Shown: positions 1 through 12,203, counted from the first letter of the stretch. The stretch is DNA of 64,000 nucleotides from Numida meleagris (GCF_002078875.1 NC_034414.1:7549993-7613992), one strand, 5' to 3'. Notes: generated by a model not told the origin, from the letters alone. Translations and numbers: made by a program.

Positions 1-257
1 CTCTCAAGACTTAACTCTTCTGCAGAAATTATTCCACTGTGAAGGCGCTGAACCTCTGCAGAACCCCCAAGGGGGGGGGGGAAAAAAAGGTGGAAGATGG
101 GAGATCCCACCCACAGGAGCCAAGAAATGCATCTTTGTTAAGCCCCTACAAAGATGGGCACACTGGTTTTCCCAGTGAAAGAGAACACCAAACCTCATGT
201 GACAATAGTGCAAAACAATCAGCTTTTACGCGCATCTTCTAAGTTGAAAATACTTAC
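1..257 (-). other. BMAL1: Intron (partial) after the PAS-B/PAC exon
   Basis: The donor GTAAGT at 257 opens an intron that runs off the window. The only notable content is an 11-12 base G run followed by an A run at about 70-87. Confidence 0.85.
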
Positions 258-408
258 GAAACAACTGTATTTGTTGAGACAATGTATTCTACTTCTTTGG
301 TCCAAGGGTTCATGAAACTGAACCAGCGACTCCTCAAGGTAATAAAAGAACCGTCTTTTATTTTAAACTTGTAGCAGTTTGTTGTAATTTTTTCTCTTGT
401 CTGCAAAA
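258..408 (-). CDS. BMAL1: BMAL1 PAS-B/PAC exon (residues 392-442), last exon in window
   Basis: A 151-nt exon with acceptor TGTTTTTAG and donor GTAAGT. It encodes LQTREKITTNCYKFKIKDGS, then FITLRSRWFSFMNPWTKEVE, YIVSTNTVV and two bases (TC) of codon 442, so residue 442 is Ser whatever follows; mammals have Leu there. W427 in the NPWTK loop is the tryptophan reported to pack against CLOCK PAS-B. This completes the PAS-B sheet. The remaining BMAL1 exons, including the C-terminal transactivation domain that binds CRY and CBP/p300, would lie to the left of the window. Confidence 0.96.
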
Positions 409-751
409 CTAAAAACAGACAGACGGTAACTTTGTGTGACACAGCAGCATGACTGCATAAGCGGAGTCCTTATCACAGAAAACTATCCAGTTAATTCCTC
501 CCTGCACGCATGGAGAAAAGTCTTATTTCTGCAGTTTCCCCCCCTTACCCAGTGGGAGCTTCAAGCATTCACTGAAAATCCATGGAAGTCTAAGAAGCAT
601 GTTGCTTGGCGCATGCAAAACCATGTTCTCTATTAAAGCATTTACAAAAAGAGACAAGCAGGCTTGCAAAGATTTGAGTAGTTTTCTTAATATGTGATCA
701 TTCCCGGTATTTTTTTCTTAATTCATTTACCCAATTTATTAATAATCATAC
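409..751 (-). other. BMAL1: BMAL1 intron, 343 bp
   Basis: Between the two PAS-B exons. It holds nothing recognisable beyond the splice signals and the pyrimidine tract at 409-425. Confidence 0.85.
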
Positions 752-858
752 CTTGTCTATGGCATTCTGCAAGATGTCCTATGTCATCTTGATGAAAATA
801 TTCATAACACGAAGTACCTAGAAGTTCCTGGGGTAAGTATGCCAGAATGGCTGTTGCC
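752..858 (-). CDS. BMAL1: BMAL1 PAS-B exon (residues 356-392)
   Basis: A 107-nt exon after a long pyrimidine tract ending CCCAAG, with donor GTATGA. It encodes [20 protein letters not shown], then [15 protein letters not shown], and the first base of Val 392. L361-L369 (LAYLPQELL) is the second reported nuclear export signal. The FHQDD turn is the classic PAS-B helix signature. The sequence appears identical to mammalian BMAL1. Confidence 0.96.
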
Positions 859-2742
859 CTTGGGAATGGGAAGGGAAGGGGGGAGAGGAAAGAACCAAAA
901 AGATAAAAAAGAGAAAAAACTTATTCTCAAGTTAAAGTATTCGTGACAGCTTACTAAAACTCACTCTGAAAATGGGTAAGTATCGCTGACAGTTGTTTTC
1001 AGATGAGAGAGAAAAATGTCATTAAGAATGCTCTTTCTAATTCACAGGTAATTAAAAAACACATAACAGCAACGACCCTCAGGTACTATAACAGACCTGT
1101 CACCACTATGGACATAAGAGTTTCTGAACTACTTGGGAGGAATGTTGTAGTTCTGAGAAGTTAAACCTGAATAAAGCTGCCAAATATCTTTTAACAGCTA
1201 CAAGATATTAGCGCCCTTTCCCTCTCAGGTGCCTTTGAAAAACGGACATGTAAGGTTCGAAGAACTGCTTGAGCTCCCTCCTTAACCTGCACAAGAAGGC
1301 TATTTCATTCCGGTTGTGCCTCCCTTCTCAAAGGAGTGCTAGCACAAAACAGAACAGATACAAGCTGTTCACGTGGTCATAATGGGTTTAAGCTGGGGCC
1401 AAAAGAATTCAGATTTAACATTCAGACATATTTTTCATCTATAAAACAGTTAAATAGAGTATAAGAGTTTGAATTCAACTGGTCAACATTTTCTGGGTTG
1501 TTATTTTGGAAAGACTTCAGTATCCCCTGGAAGAGTAGGTTTGATCTTTTGAAAATGAAACTTGGCATCACAGCACGACTCACTTGCTGAGCAGCAGAAA
1601 GGCTGTGAATGCTCTCCCAGCTCATGTAATGACCACTAGTTAGCAGTACTGCTGCAGAAGAACAGGTATTTCAAATAACTTACTATGAAATTAAAACCAA
1701 AAGAAAATAAAAACAACCACTCCAGTCAGACAGATGCCATTAAAAAAGATATCGCTTACTCCTTAATACTACCAGCTCTGTTTCCTCTCAAAGTCCACTA
1801 GAAATCAGCTGACAACAGACACACCCCAGGAACAAATTCCAGCAGGCAGATTCTGGCAGAATTTGGAGCCTGGGCTTTTTTACGTTGTAAATAATTGTGC
1901 CTAAGCTACAGACAATGTGAAACAGTCTCAGCTGGGCAGTCTCAACCCATCTTGGCGTGGAAGGGAAACAAAAGAGCCCTTCTCAACCAACCCATCCCCT
2001 CCATTAACATCCTCCAACCGCTCCTTTTCCCTTAAGAATGTCAGTTATTTTGAAAGAAGGCCCAGGTCACATCTCCTTGCAAAGTAAGAAAATTCAAGGA
2101 ATTTTTTCTTCATTAATAACAATTAGCCTTAATAAATATGTAAGTAGGTAATAAAATTGATGTTTGAAAAAAGGATACCAGCCCTGGTCCACATTCTCAA
2201 ACCTATTCCAAGAAGTAAAGCTTATGAAAAGTTCTATTTCTTATAAATACGAAAGATCACGTGCTGAAGTATTAACTTAGTACAATATGTCCAGGTAGAC
2301 GCTTACAGAAATGAATTCACTATCAAAGCCTGACGTACAGTATGCAATAAAACTTATCCATGTAGCAGTTGCAAAAGATTTCAAACAACTAACTGCTATA
2401 ATTACAAACTCCAGTAACAAAATAAGATAGCGTATTCTTCTGAGGATTACGTATATACATCCCCCTAATAAATGGGCAGAAATGATATCTGGATTATTCT
2501 GCCTAGTAAGCCACAGTTTCGGAGCTTTTATGATTTGATCAGTAGTACCTAATAAGTACACGGTAGTCGCTTTGTGCTAAGTCTCAAAAGCAGAATAACT
2601 TACAGCTGGGATTTAGTACAAAGCTGAAAAGATCAGACATCTCTTTTTTCAATAATATGTACAGTTCTTTAAATACATCACGCTAGCAGTAAGTCAGTGC
2701 TGGACAGTGACTTATTGTGGCAGTTATTAGAAGTACTCTTAC
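859..2742 (-). other. BMAL1: BMAL1 intron, 1.9 kb
   Basis: AT-rich intron sequence. It includes a long pyrimidine tract (minus sense) at 859-900 serving the acceptor. No repeat family or RNA gene was recognised. Confidence 0.85.
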
Positions 2743-2989
2743 CTCTGGTCTACAAAAACAAATTTTCCATCTATTGCGTGTCGAGAAACATATTCTGTAG
2801 GTTTCACCCTGATCTCACCATTGACTGGCTGTGGTACTACATGAGGATGCAGCCGACCAATTGCAACAAGACAGCTTAAATTACAACCCTCGTTATCCGG
2901 CTCATTATCTTCATCTAGTCCCATTTTTGTTGGTGGCCAGCTTTTTAAATATCCCGTACTGTGGATAGTGCAGAAGCTTTTGCGGTCTG
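2743..2989 (-). CDS. BMAL1: BMAL1 exon: linker and PAS-B start (residues 274-356)
   Basis: The largest exon in the window (247 nt), uninterrupted, with acceptor TTTTGTAG and donor GTAAGAG. It encodes DRKSFCTIHSTGYLKSWPPT, then KMGLDEDNEPDNEGCNLSCL, VAIGRLHPHVVPQPVNGEIR, and the PAS-B opening EYVSRHAIDGKFVFVDQ, plus two bases of Arg 356. The acidic DEDNEPDNEG stretch is the exposed inter-PAS segment. Differences from mammals are limited (HPH for HSH; KPTEY for KSMEY). Confidence 0.97.
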
Positions 2990-4355
2990 CTACAAAAACA
3001 AGAACAAAAAAGCAGTTAGGCTACCGATGCTGCTTTTGGAGAACTTCACCTCTCAGTTCTGAGAAAATTCACCTCCTTATTGGGAATATCTGTGATACTG
3101 CTCACTAGGGGATTTCTCTTACTCCTGCTTCAACACAGCTCATCTGAGGTACATCAATATATGGTTTACCTCAACAAAATCAGTGTCTATAGTGAAACAC
3201 CACATAGTTCAAACCAAGAACTCTTCTGATCACCTTTAGGTAGAAACTGCATCACATCTTATTTCACCGAAGAATAGTAGTAACCTAAAGGATTGTTTGA
3301 GGAAAATAGGGTCATATTTATTAATAAGTAAATAAGACTTATTTTCCAACTTAGCATGAGGCTCCTACAAATAATAAAACCAATTTGGCTGTCAGAAAAT
3401 ATACTGTCTGGGTGTATGGAGGACAAGCTGTCCGTAGGGGTAAAGACTAAGGTTCACAGTGACAAGTAATACAGTCACTATCTGAAAGGAGAACTCAAAC
3501 TACTCAGCACTGAGCAGGCCTTACGACTGCAAGGAAGAAGACTTTGACAGAAAGGCAGAGAAAAAACCTTGTGCCTAACTGCACAAAGCGATTTACTCGG
3601 GGATGAGCACTGAAGTGTGATAGAAGGTTGAAGCTATGTCTGAAATTAGTGGGCAGTACTTGGAGCAGCTGTCACATCCAGAGACAAAACACTGAAGTTG
3701 CCGTCTCTAGTTGACACTTTCTACTTTAACTAATATAAAATGTCCTAAGTATTCAAAAGAAGAAACTTTCAACCTTGGACTAAATATATATTCCAACATG
3801 TCTGCAATAATACCTTGCAGAGGAAAAACAATATATTAAAATCACAGGTAACAGTATGACCAAATATTTCTGGTGCAGAAATACTACGTTTGCAGGACTC
3901 AGAATTTACTGAATCACAGACAAACTCCAAATAAACTCATGTTCTAAGTTGGCTGTCCATCCAAACACTGCTTGTTAAATATGGACCAGAAACACAGAAT
4001 GCTTCCCTTTACTGGAGATGTGGGCTAGAAGGTGAAGACTGACTGTTAGCACTGGCATCTGAAGATGAAATAACCACACCAGAACCACCAGCAGGAACTG
4101 CCCACAACAATTTCAGGAAAGCAGAGAGGAGAATTTGGCTTTATGTACCAGTACAATAAGTAAGGGGAGTGTGGAACGGAAATGGTATGAAAAGGAAAAT
4201 GTAACAGATCAAAACATAGTTCATACTACAGTATCTTAAAAAAAACATTGACACTATTCAGTAAATATCAAGAACTTAACCACTGCAAGTGAGCAGTTAT
4301 ATTAAAAAAAAGCCTGACAGCCGTTACATTTGATAATAAAATACATAATCGTTAC
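2990..4355 (-). other. BMAL1: BMAL1 intron, 1.4 kb
   Basis: Ordinary intron sequence with nothing recognised. Confidence 0.85.
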
Positions 4356-4505
4356 CTTTCTTCTTTGAACAGGTTGAAGGAAAATCCTTGTCTTCTACTT
4401 TCACTGAAGGTCTGTTGCACTTCATCCTACAAAAGAAGGACCGCCTTGCTCCAGAACATAGTCGTGATGGCCCGGGTGTTATATCAGTTTTAACTGGGAG
4501 TCCAG
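4356..4505 (-). CDS. BMAL1: BMAL1 exon: end of PAS-A and linker with SUMO site (residues 224-274)
   Basis: A 150-nt exon with acceptor TGCTACAG and donor GTAACG. It encodes [33 protein letters not shown], then [16 protein letters not shown] and the first base of Ala 274. RSFFCRMKC is the conserved PAS-A strand. V258-K259-V-E is a perfect psi-K-x-E sumoylation consensus, and K259 is the reported SUMO acceptor of mammalian BMAL1, needed for its rhythmic turnover. The codon AAA (4401-4399) was checked. The lysine-rich tail starts the flexible PAS-A/PAS-B linker. Confidence 0.96.
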
Positions 4506-6744
4506 CTGTAGCAAACAGAGGGAGTGAGGAAGCTGCCTTTGTTGGGTTAAAAGGTAACCATAAAAATGTTTACATCACATAACCAAACTGTATGAGGTTT
4601 TAACTTTACTAGGACTTCTGCAGAAGTCCCAACTGTTCTATCTCCTTCAGAAGCAGAGGTGCTATTCTGGAGATTTTCATTTAAGTGACCATCTGCAGGA
4701 TACTAACTGACTCAGCTGACCACATGAACATTAGAAGAATTTCTGATTACATTTTCTACTGTGAAAACACTGATGCAAGCTTGAGAACACAGTCTTAGCT
4801 TAGAAGAAATAGATTGTTAAAGTCTAATCAAGTTTTGCAATAGACATGATTTCTTTGAACACTAATCAACTGATTAAAAATAGAGTTTATACATAGAGCA
4901 GTACTTCTTATGTATAGTCATTCAGTACACCCATGACCCTTCCTATCAGAAGACTTATTTAATCACAGAATGCACTGAGAGAGCACATATACTCATGCAA
5001 AGAGCAGAATAGGTTCAGTGTCATCCCAGGACTCCCTCAAATGCGGTGTCTCCAGATATCAGATTTCTGGCAATGAAGCGTGAAGGCGGTTGAGGGAGGC
5101 TTTCAAGGCCAGGCTGGGGGCCTGGGCAAGCTGATCTAGTGGGAGGTGCCCCTGTCCAAGGCAGAGGAGTTGGAACTGGAGGAGCTTTAAGGTTCCTTCC
5201 AACACAAGGCATTGTCTGATTCTATGATGGAGCGCGAAAGGGTAGCAGTGACATACACAGGGACTGCAAATCCCCAAGACCTCTCGTTAAGTGTAAGAAG
5301 AATCTCTTCCTCAAAGAATTAAGTTCATATGACGATGCCCTAGCAGCGAGTCCTGATCTTTATCATATACTTGCAGGAGATTCTTAGATTATTTTCTGTG
5401 GAAAATCACTAGACAAAAATGCTATGAAAATGCATGTCAAATCTGGAAGCCAGCAACAGAGCGCTGCTACAGAGTGCTTGGCAGACATTGGGAGCATGGG
5501 GTATAGCGAGGCAGCAGGAGCTCCAGAGGACAGTTCTCTAAGAACTGATGAATTTAAATCACACGGCAACTTTTCCATAGCTTGCTGCCCACTTCAACCA
5601 CTTCTGCATGGGGATACGTATAAATGAACAGCTATAAACACATACAAAACCTTCTAGGACACTGTAGGTTTTTAATGCAAGGAGGAAAATGGTGATGCCC
5701 ATGTTTTAGTGTTAAGAGTGCCTCTGTCGAAACTAGAATTGAGCGAGGTCACGTCAAGGAGGTCAGACTGTCCTGCACCACACGCAGTCTAAATTGCTGT
5801 TCAGTGGCGAAAGTACAAGTTGTGCCGGAGTCACTTATGCCAAGATAAAAATATAAATAAATAAATACCAGTACTCTTAAGAACATTTGTTCCAAAAACC
5901 TTACACTTGGTCTGTTGCAGTGGATAGGAAGACTGTAAATTGTTGTATTTTTGCCCTGACTTTGTCAGAGGCGTACAGAGGAGAGGATAGCACTGGATAA
6001 ACATGTTTGATGACCAGACAAAGCCAAGAGACAGAGAAACTTCAGCTGAGCCAGCCTGAGCCTCTGGGCTCACTGCCCTGGAATGACCCCTAGCTCCACT
6101 TTCTGAAGTTGAGCTGGTGTTTTTTTTTGAGATGAAGTCCTATAGATATCTGCTTCTAACAAGCTTGAGACTTAACAAGTTGGAAATTTGCAGTTATAAG
6201 ATACCACTTTCTACATAAGCAGTGCAGACTCCTGTTACAAGAGTGAATTAAATACCCGCACACCTCTAAACAACACAGATACAGAACTACTTTAAAACAC
6301 CAGAATGGAGTAGAAGTAAAAGACGTAGTAGGAAATGATTCCAAGGACTGGGTGAAAAACATTGTAAGGGAAAGGTTACTTCATTGTTGGAATTGGGAAA
6401 AAAAAGAAGTCCTTTGTTGCAACTGATAGCTACAGATAACCACAATAACACTGCGTGTATTCTGACCACTGAGAATGAAAGATTAGAACAAACATTTCAT
6501 ATGTTTTAGTGGGGAAAAAAAGAACACTTTTGGTGCCTGGAAAAGAGACAATATCTCTCAAGCAAAGACAGCTAAACTAATGCATCTACTGCAGGGCTTG
6601 AAAAACCCACGTTCAGGAATCTAATTTATACTTTTTCTTCTCTCTCTTCCTTGGCATGACATGCAATCCAAACAGCACCCCCCACAAACACTTTGCACGT
6701 TTGGCAAACATATGGCAATATTGTTCAGAAGAAATAACACTCAC
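4506..6744 (-). other. BMAL1: BMAL1 intron, 2.2 kb
   Basis: It contains the CR1 fragment at 5088-5228 and a pair of AGGTCA half-sites eight bases apart at 5746-5765. Otherwise nothing was recognised. Confidence 0.85.
5088..5228 (+). repeat. CR1 LINE 3' fragment
   Basis: The stretch reads as the CR1 3' end: GGCCAGGCTGG, then CTGATCTAGTGGGAGGTG, then GGAGCTTTAAGGTTCC and a terminal TGATTCTATGATGG that matches the CR1 3' tail. It is sense on the plus strand, so antisense to BMAL1, within a coding-region intron. It is 5'-truncated, as is usual for CR1. Confidence 0.85.
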
Positions 6745-6862
6745 TTTTTGCATCTATAAGCCTTTCTCGTGGTGCAGTGTCAGAAGAAGATAGCTGCTCC
6801 TTCACTTTGGCAATGTCTTTAGGATGAAGGTAGTCAAATAAACTTTGACCAATTAAATCATT
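6745..6862 (-). CDS. BMAL1: BMAL1 PAS-A exon (residues 185-224)
   Basis: A 118-nt exon with acceptor CCCTACAG and donor GTGAGT. It encodes [19 protein letters not shown], then [20 protein letters not shown], and the first base of Thr 224. The motif [11 protein letters not shown] is the typical PAS helix and turn. The serine-rich SSSDTAPRE loop precedes the C-terminal strands of PAS-A. No unusual residue was seen. Confidence 0.96.
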
Positions 6863-7763
6863 CTGTAGGGATTGAATATTCAGTCAAAAATTAAAATAAT
6901 TGTACCGTATATTTTCCCAATTTTAGCATCAGTTACAAAGAACTGGTCTAACCAATGAACATCAAACATCTCAGATCCAGGATTAAATGGAAGGTATTAG
7001 TTTTCACCGCAGTTACGGCTACATTTCATAGTAAGTACTTTCATTATTTTCAGTCAGAGTTTTACAAAAATAGCATGCTCAATCCGCCAACAACAGATAT
7101 TCCAGTTTCTTTTCAGCTTCATTTTGGGTGCTACACATTTGAAATCATAATTGCAAATGTTCCTTTTTAATATTTACACAATTAGTTGGCATTTAGTAAA
7201 TACCTAACTAAAGGATGGCTGATGAAAACTTTTGAAGCTAATACAGTTTTTCAAGTTGGAAAGGAGGGCAGGCAAGAGAAAGAACGAAGACTTATTTTTA
7301 CAGTATACATTCTAAGTTACGCCTCATGCTAAGCATGTATTAAAATCCTGGCTTTGTTACAATTGTTTCCCAGTTTCCATCAGTAAGAATGCTAGCAAAA
7401 ACAGAACAGGAATCTAACCAAGTTGGAAAATTCATGTAAAGCTATTGGAAAAACCTCAGGCCGATTTTTCAATATTTGCGTACAAGCCAAATTAGTGAGC
7501 ACTTTGCAAGTCTGATGGTGAAAACCCAAACAGAATGCGTCACAATCAGTGAAGCAAAGTTAGTACCTTTTTACCTCCTTCATTTCAATGGAAGCCAGAA
7601 GCAATCTTGTCTAATAGCACGACAGAGAAAAGTTTTCTTTGCAAAAAATCTCAGCTTTCAGGACAGACTATTCACACAAAAACCCCTCCCGTATAAATGC
7701 ATAATAATAAAATAGCTTTCAAATCCTTTAAGGCCCAACACTACTTAAAATGGAAAAGAATAC
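6863..7763 (-). other. BMAL1: BMAL1 intron, 0.9 kb
   Basis: Between the two later PAS-A exons. Nothing was recognised. Confidence 0.85.
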
Positions 7764-7856
7764 CTGACTGTAGTTGAGGATCTTGAAGACAGATTCTGAA
7801 ACAAACAGTATCTTCCCTCTGTCACAGCCCACAACAAAAAGAAATCCATCTGCTGC
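7764..7856 (-). CDS. BMAL1: BMAL1 PAS-A core exon (residues 154-184)
   Basis: A 93-nt, phase 0-0 exon encoding [20 protein letters not shown] and then [11 protein letters not shown]. This is the beta-strand A/B hairpin and first helix of PAS-A, the domain that forms the main heterodimer interface with CLOCK PAS-A. The acceptor is AATTAG and the donor GTATTC. The peptide is, as far as I can tell, unchanged from mammals, consistent with strong constraint. Because both ends are phase 0, skipping it would keep the frame but destroy the PAS fold. Confidence 0.96.
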
Positions 7857-8841
7857 CTAATTTTGAGGGGGGCAGAGGGGAAGTACATTACTACATTATA
7901 CATCTTCACCGCATCATTAAAACCTTTAAGGCCACTTTGTATGTAGCAGGATTTCCACACTAGGAGAACTCTCTTAACATTCAGAGATAACTGAGTCAAC
8001 AGACAAGGTATGAAATAAGATTTTTGGGGTTTTATTTTTCATCTAATATTCCTGGCATCATTCTGGGAACTGTGCCCAGAATCTGCATTCACTTTTATTA
8101 GAAGAATGCATCCATATTTTGTCCAGAAATATTACAATTATGTTTAATAATGTCTTTTCTTTTTAAAACAGTATTTTAAATGCATTTATTCCATAGTTCC
8201 TATTTTGGAAACCAAAATAATCTGGGTATTTATTTGTGTGTCCGTAGGCAAATTGTTCCCATTTTGAAAATCCTATTTTTCACCCAGATACAAGCATGCA
8301 GGATTAGGCCCTAACTTTATAGCTCTAAAGTCACAATGCTGCAGAAATTCAATTCCAAATGTGCTGCATCTGAACACTGCAGTGCTTCACAACTTATAAT
8401 AGCAATATATACTCTTCATGCTATAGAAGTACACAGCAAGGAGCCAAACATACCATGTCACGTTACATCAGTGACCTCAAAACAAAGCATTCCTATATCA
8501 TTATGTGCTAAATATCTTGTAGCACGTGACAGAAAGTCTGTCAGAATTCTTTTTTAATGTAATTTTAGTCTGTTTTGTGAAATAACTGAAAATTCATATA
8601 GTCACTATCAAAATACCGTTTTCTTCAGACCTCCCCCTAAAATCCTTTTGCTTAATTTCAGAGCTGTTAGTCATCTTTAAAACCTAGTGACTTTGTGCAA
8701 AGGTCTTACAGATTTCTACATTATTCTCTGTAATCACAACACTCTTAAGCTGCGACAAAAGGCAGAAAAATACTGGTGTTTTGCCACGGAAGAATTACAT
8801 TCACAGCCATGAGTATCTCATAATTACAAGCCGAAACATAC
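7857..8841 (-). other. BMAL1: BMAL1 intron, 1.0 kb
   Basis: AT-rich, with one CACGTG at about 8523. Nothing else was recognised. Confidence 0.85.
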
Positions 8842-8921
8842 CCTGAGTATAAGATGTTTTAATTCATCATCTGACAGAAAAGCAGGCTTATAGTTGGCTT
8901 CTGTATATGGGTTTGTAGCAC
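8842..8921 (-). CDS. BMAL1: BMAL1 coding exon (residues 127-153, start of PAS-A)
   Basis: The 80-nt exon has a TTCTTTAG acceptor and a GTATGT donor. It completes Gly 127 and encodes [14 protein letters not shown] and the leucine-rich stretch [11 protein letters not shown] (142-152), reported as a CRM1-dependent nuclear export signal. It then ends on a whole codon, Arg 153. This is the linker and first helix entering PAS-A. Residue 140 is Ala where mammals have Thr. The exon ends in phase 0, and the next exon opens with GCA (Ala 154). Confidence 0.96.
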
Positions 8922-11055
8922 CTAAAGAAAAACAAAAACCCCAGATCACAATTTGTGACATAAACAATGCACACTTCAATGAGCAATTTTCCTTTGCTTC
9001 CTTTTTAAGCCGTTATTCATTTCACCTGTTCTTTAAAATGGAAGTTGATTTTTGTTTCATTTTATCAATACGATGAACTCTGTTGGTATTAACTTACAAA
9101 AGGATGAAGCTTTTTAGCTGAAAGCAAAAATATTGCATTATGTAGCAACAAGTTAAATGACTTCTGAGATGTAAGTGTTCTTTGACATATTTTTGACCCA
9201 AATGCTCTGCCTGATTTATGTTCTAGTCTCCTACAAGAAATGGAAAGAAAGAAATTAAAGAATAGAAATGCGATGAGGTGATATAAATAGATTGTCAGAG
9301 AACTGCTTACAAATCAGTTATCTCATTCCACACTAAAGACAAAAAACAAACGCTACACTGACCTTACCAATGCAAAAAGCAAAAAAACAGCAAACGAGCC
9401 ATCTATTTATTCAAGAGTAATTACTTTCATCCTGTTCGCTTCATAAAGACAATAGAGTCAAATTAGCAACCGCTGATCTGCTATGAGGTACTAGCTTAAT
9501 CAAATGACAGCAGCAGGAAAAGCTCCACCTTACAAAAATGCTAGGATAAACATGACTAGAAGATGCCAGGTCTCCTAGAAACTACAACAGTGACTCCTTC
9601 TGTAACTTAGCAGCATCCTGAAGCGTACTTCTTGAAGGCTTAAAGCTTTCACCAGCATCACAGAATGTATCCAGCAACTGATTCACTCTTCCGTGGGGCT
9701 TTAGGACACACAGAACTTTGCTAGTTCTCTTTGAACTTTTTGAAACCCACATATGTCCCTACTTCAGTCCTTGTAAAAGAAACTGACTAAAACTGAAGTC
9801 TCAAAGTACTCCTCGTTCTCTCACGAATAGCCAAAGGTATCAACACAAAACATCACAAATCCTGCAGGAATATTACTCACACCTAAAATCTAATCTCTCT
9901 ATCCAAGTTAAGTCTTGCGCATGGCCGACCTAAGAACAGTGATCAGTGCCATGCAAGATTCAGCAGTGGATTACAGCCGAAGCCCTTGTTCCTTCCTCCC
10001 ACAAGCCTCAGCTGCCTCGCTTTGGTTGCATTCACTGATGCTGATCCATCAGGTCAGCTAATGGAAAATCATTCTTTTCTCATCGCAAATTTCCCTGCTA
10101 GATCAGGATGTCGGACCACAAACCAAGTCATCCTGCAGTTGCTCAGCTGCAAGAGAGAGGGGAAAGGGAGGCTGCATCCCTTACATGGTAGCTTGATATT
10201 AAAACAAACTAACCACACCTTGAGCTGGAATGTACAGTTGGCAGCGTGTGCCTTTGCATGACTTCCACCTCAAACTCAGTAGCCCACACAAACTGCCTTC
10301 TTTGTTCTAGGTCATGGAATATTTGCATTCTTACAGCTTCTGTAGGAAAAAGAGTGCCAAAGATGATATATACCTGTAAGTTTGAAGATATTTCTAAGGA
10401 AAGAGATAGAAAATAAAAAGTATCTTAATTATATTTTCTTTTGGTAATGGTATCTACAGAAGTAAGTAAGAGGAAAGGCAAAAACCTTTGTGGCTGTATC
10501 TGATGAAGGGCCTAAGCATACGAAAGTGCTGCTGCAAGCATTCAAAGATGAGACAATCAGGTAAAGAGTTCCAAAGAGAATTTCAGCTTGAACCAGCACA
10601 GTGCAGAGATGATGCAAATACAGGGCTCCAGCAGAACACGTAGCTCCAGGGTAGGGACAGCTTGCTTACATCAGTTCTTTCACGCAGGAAAAAACTGCTA
10701 CAGCAGAAGACTGAGAAGATGTATCTTTCAAATGCCACCTCTTCAAAAAACAAGAAACCCTCAAAGCTCCAAAATTTAGAACCTGCTTTGCTGGAAGGTT
10801 ACACATCTTCCCCCCATACTTGAAAACACAGCTTATTTTAAGCTGCTCAGGTAAATTTGCCAAGTACAAGTTCTTTCATTCCCTTAAATAAAAGCCCTTG
10901 AAATTCCCCAAGTATAACCACACCAGACAAGACTAGGGCTACTCGTCTTTGTCAAAAGGGCAAGAAACAGAGAGTAAAAACAGAGACAGCTTTGAGGAAA
11001 CCCCATTTTATCACCCTCCAGCCCTGTTCTCTCTGCTCCCCACCAGTCAACTTAC
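8922..11055 (-). other. BMAL1: BMAL1 intron, 2.1 kb
   Basis: Separates the bHLH exon from the PAS-A start. No recognised repeat. A small open frame at 9986-10261 has no family resemblance. Confidence 0.85.
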
Positions 11056-11213
11056 CACGTAATGTTTTCATATGCTGGACTGCCATTCTCAGTACAGTGA
11101 GTTTATCTAGCTTTCGAGACATAGCGTTGCACGTTGGTACCAAGGATGCCAGTTCATCTATAAAACTGTTCATTTTATCTCTACGCCTTTTTTCAATTTG
11201 ACTATGAGCCTCC
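11056..11213 (-). CDS. BMAL1: BMAL1 bHLH exon (residues 74-127)
   Basis: This 158-nt exon encodes nearly the whole bHLH domain, from [14 protein letters not shown] to [10 protein letters not shown], with the first base of Gly 127 before a GTAAGT donor. The class-defining E-box contact residues are visible as H77, E81 and R85 in the basic helix; helix 1 (M88-L98), the loop (V99-R106) and helix 2 (K107-L125) follow. S90 lies in an S-F-I-D context, a CK2 consensus; CK2 phosphorylation of S90 is reported to control nuclear accumulation of BMAL1. The amino-acid sequence is, as far as I can recall, identical to mammalian BMAL1. Downstream, the minus strand runs into intron sequence, and the apparent longer open frame there is read-through. 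Confidence 0.98.
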
Positions 11214-12161
11214 CTAAACAAGCAAGGTAGGAAGGAAAAACAGAAAAGCGTGAGCAAATAAACTGTATTAACAAAGAAAAATTCCCCAATCCTATATAAT
11301 AAAACAAAAAGTAACATCCTCCTCATAATTAAGTCACCCTCTCAGCCCCATAAAATGTACATACAGACTTTTTCATAGAATGATATGCTCATTATGTGAG
11401 TGGTAACAGTTACAAGCAACGGGTAGGGCTGCAGCACTTGGCTCTCATTCACCAGAAAACACACGTAGTGTTGCCCGTACAGTACACTGTACCCTCAGTT
11501 CTGAAACAATCCACTCAACAACGAAATTGCCTAGAGATTTCCAATGCTGCGCAACTCTTTTTTTTATTTCCCCCCCCCCCAACATACAGTGAAACTTATC
11601 AGGAATCATAAAGATCACATGTAAGGAAATTCCAGTGCATATAATCATTGAATAATGCATTCAACCACGTATTTGTATTAGTATGCTACCTCAACATAGC
11701 AGTATTTAAAACTCTCTCTTGCTGTGGCTGTATGTCTTCTAATCATCCTACAGCTTTCCCTTTGAGATATCTGAGATAATTTCGAACTAAGCTCTTCCTA
11801 ACCAGGAAAACCGATGGCAAACACTTAATCATTTAATTTTTGTTCCCTATTTTCACAACTTAAGAGTCACTATTAACACTTTGTAACCCACTTCTGAGTT
11901 TGAAAGAATGTAACATTTAAGAAACATGTGCAGGCTACAATTTTCATGCTAACACTGACAGAAGTGACTAAAACAAAGGTACCTCTCAGCACTTCCACAA
12001 AACTATATGTAGTTTATATATGAAAAAAACTTAGTGACGCAAAGTGAAGGAAAACAAAGAGAAGGTCCATGCTAGAAAAGACAATTCTCAAGGTAAAACA
12101 CACACAAGTATTTCACGTGTGGCAAAAGGCAAACTCTTTTCATGCTTGCTGAAAGTATTAC
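11214..12161 (-). other. BMAL1: BMAL1 intron, 0.95 kb
   Basis: It contains a run of about 12 C at 11569-11580. Otherwise nothing was recognised. Confidence 0.85.
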
Positions 12162-12203
12162 CTTGCATTTTTTATTCTTCCTTGTTGGTCTGCGTACTCC
12201 AGT
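12162..12203 (-). CDS. BMAL1: BMAL1 coding exon, 42 nt (residues 60-74, start of basic region)
   Basis: The acceptor is TTCTTAACAG and the donor GTAATA. The 42 nt complete Arg 60 and encode LEYADQQGRIKNA plus two bases of Arg 74. This is the lead-in to the DNA-binding basic region, with the NAREAHS junction spanning the next intron, as in other bHLH-PAS proteins. Mammalian BMAL1 has LEYTEHQGRIKNAR, so the substitutions cluster at residues 64-66 and the basic part is unchanged. Phase 1 to phase 2 joining with its neighbours was checked base by base. Confidence 0.95.
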
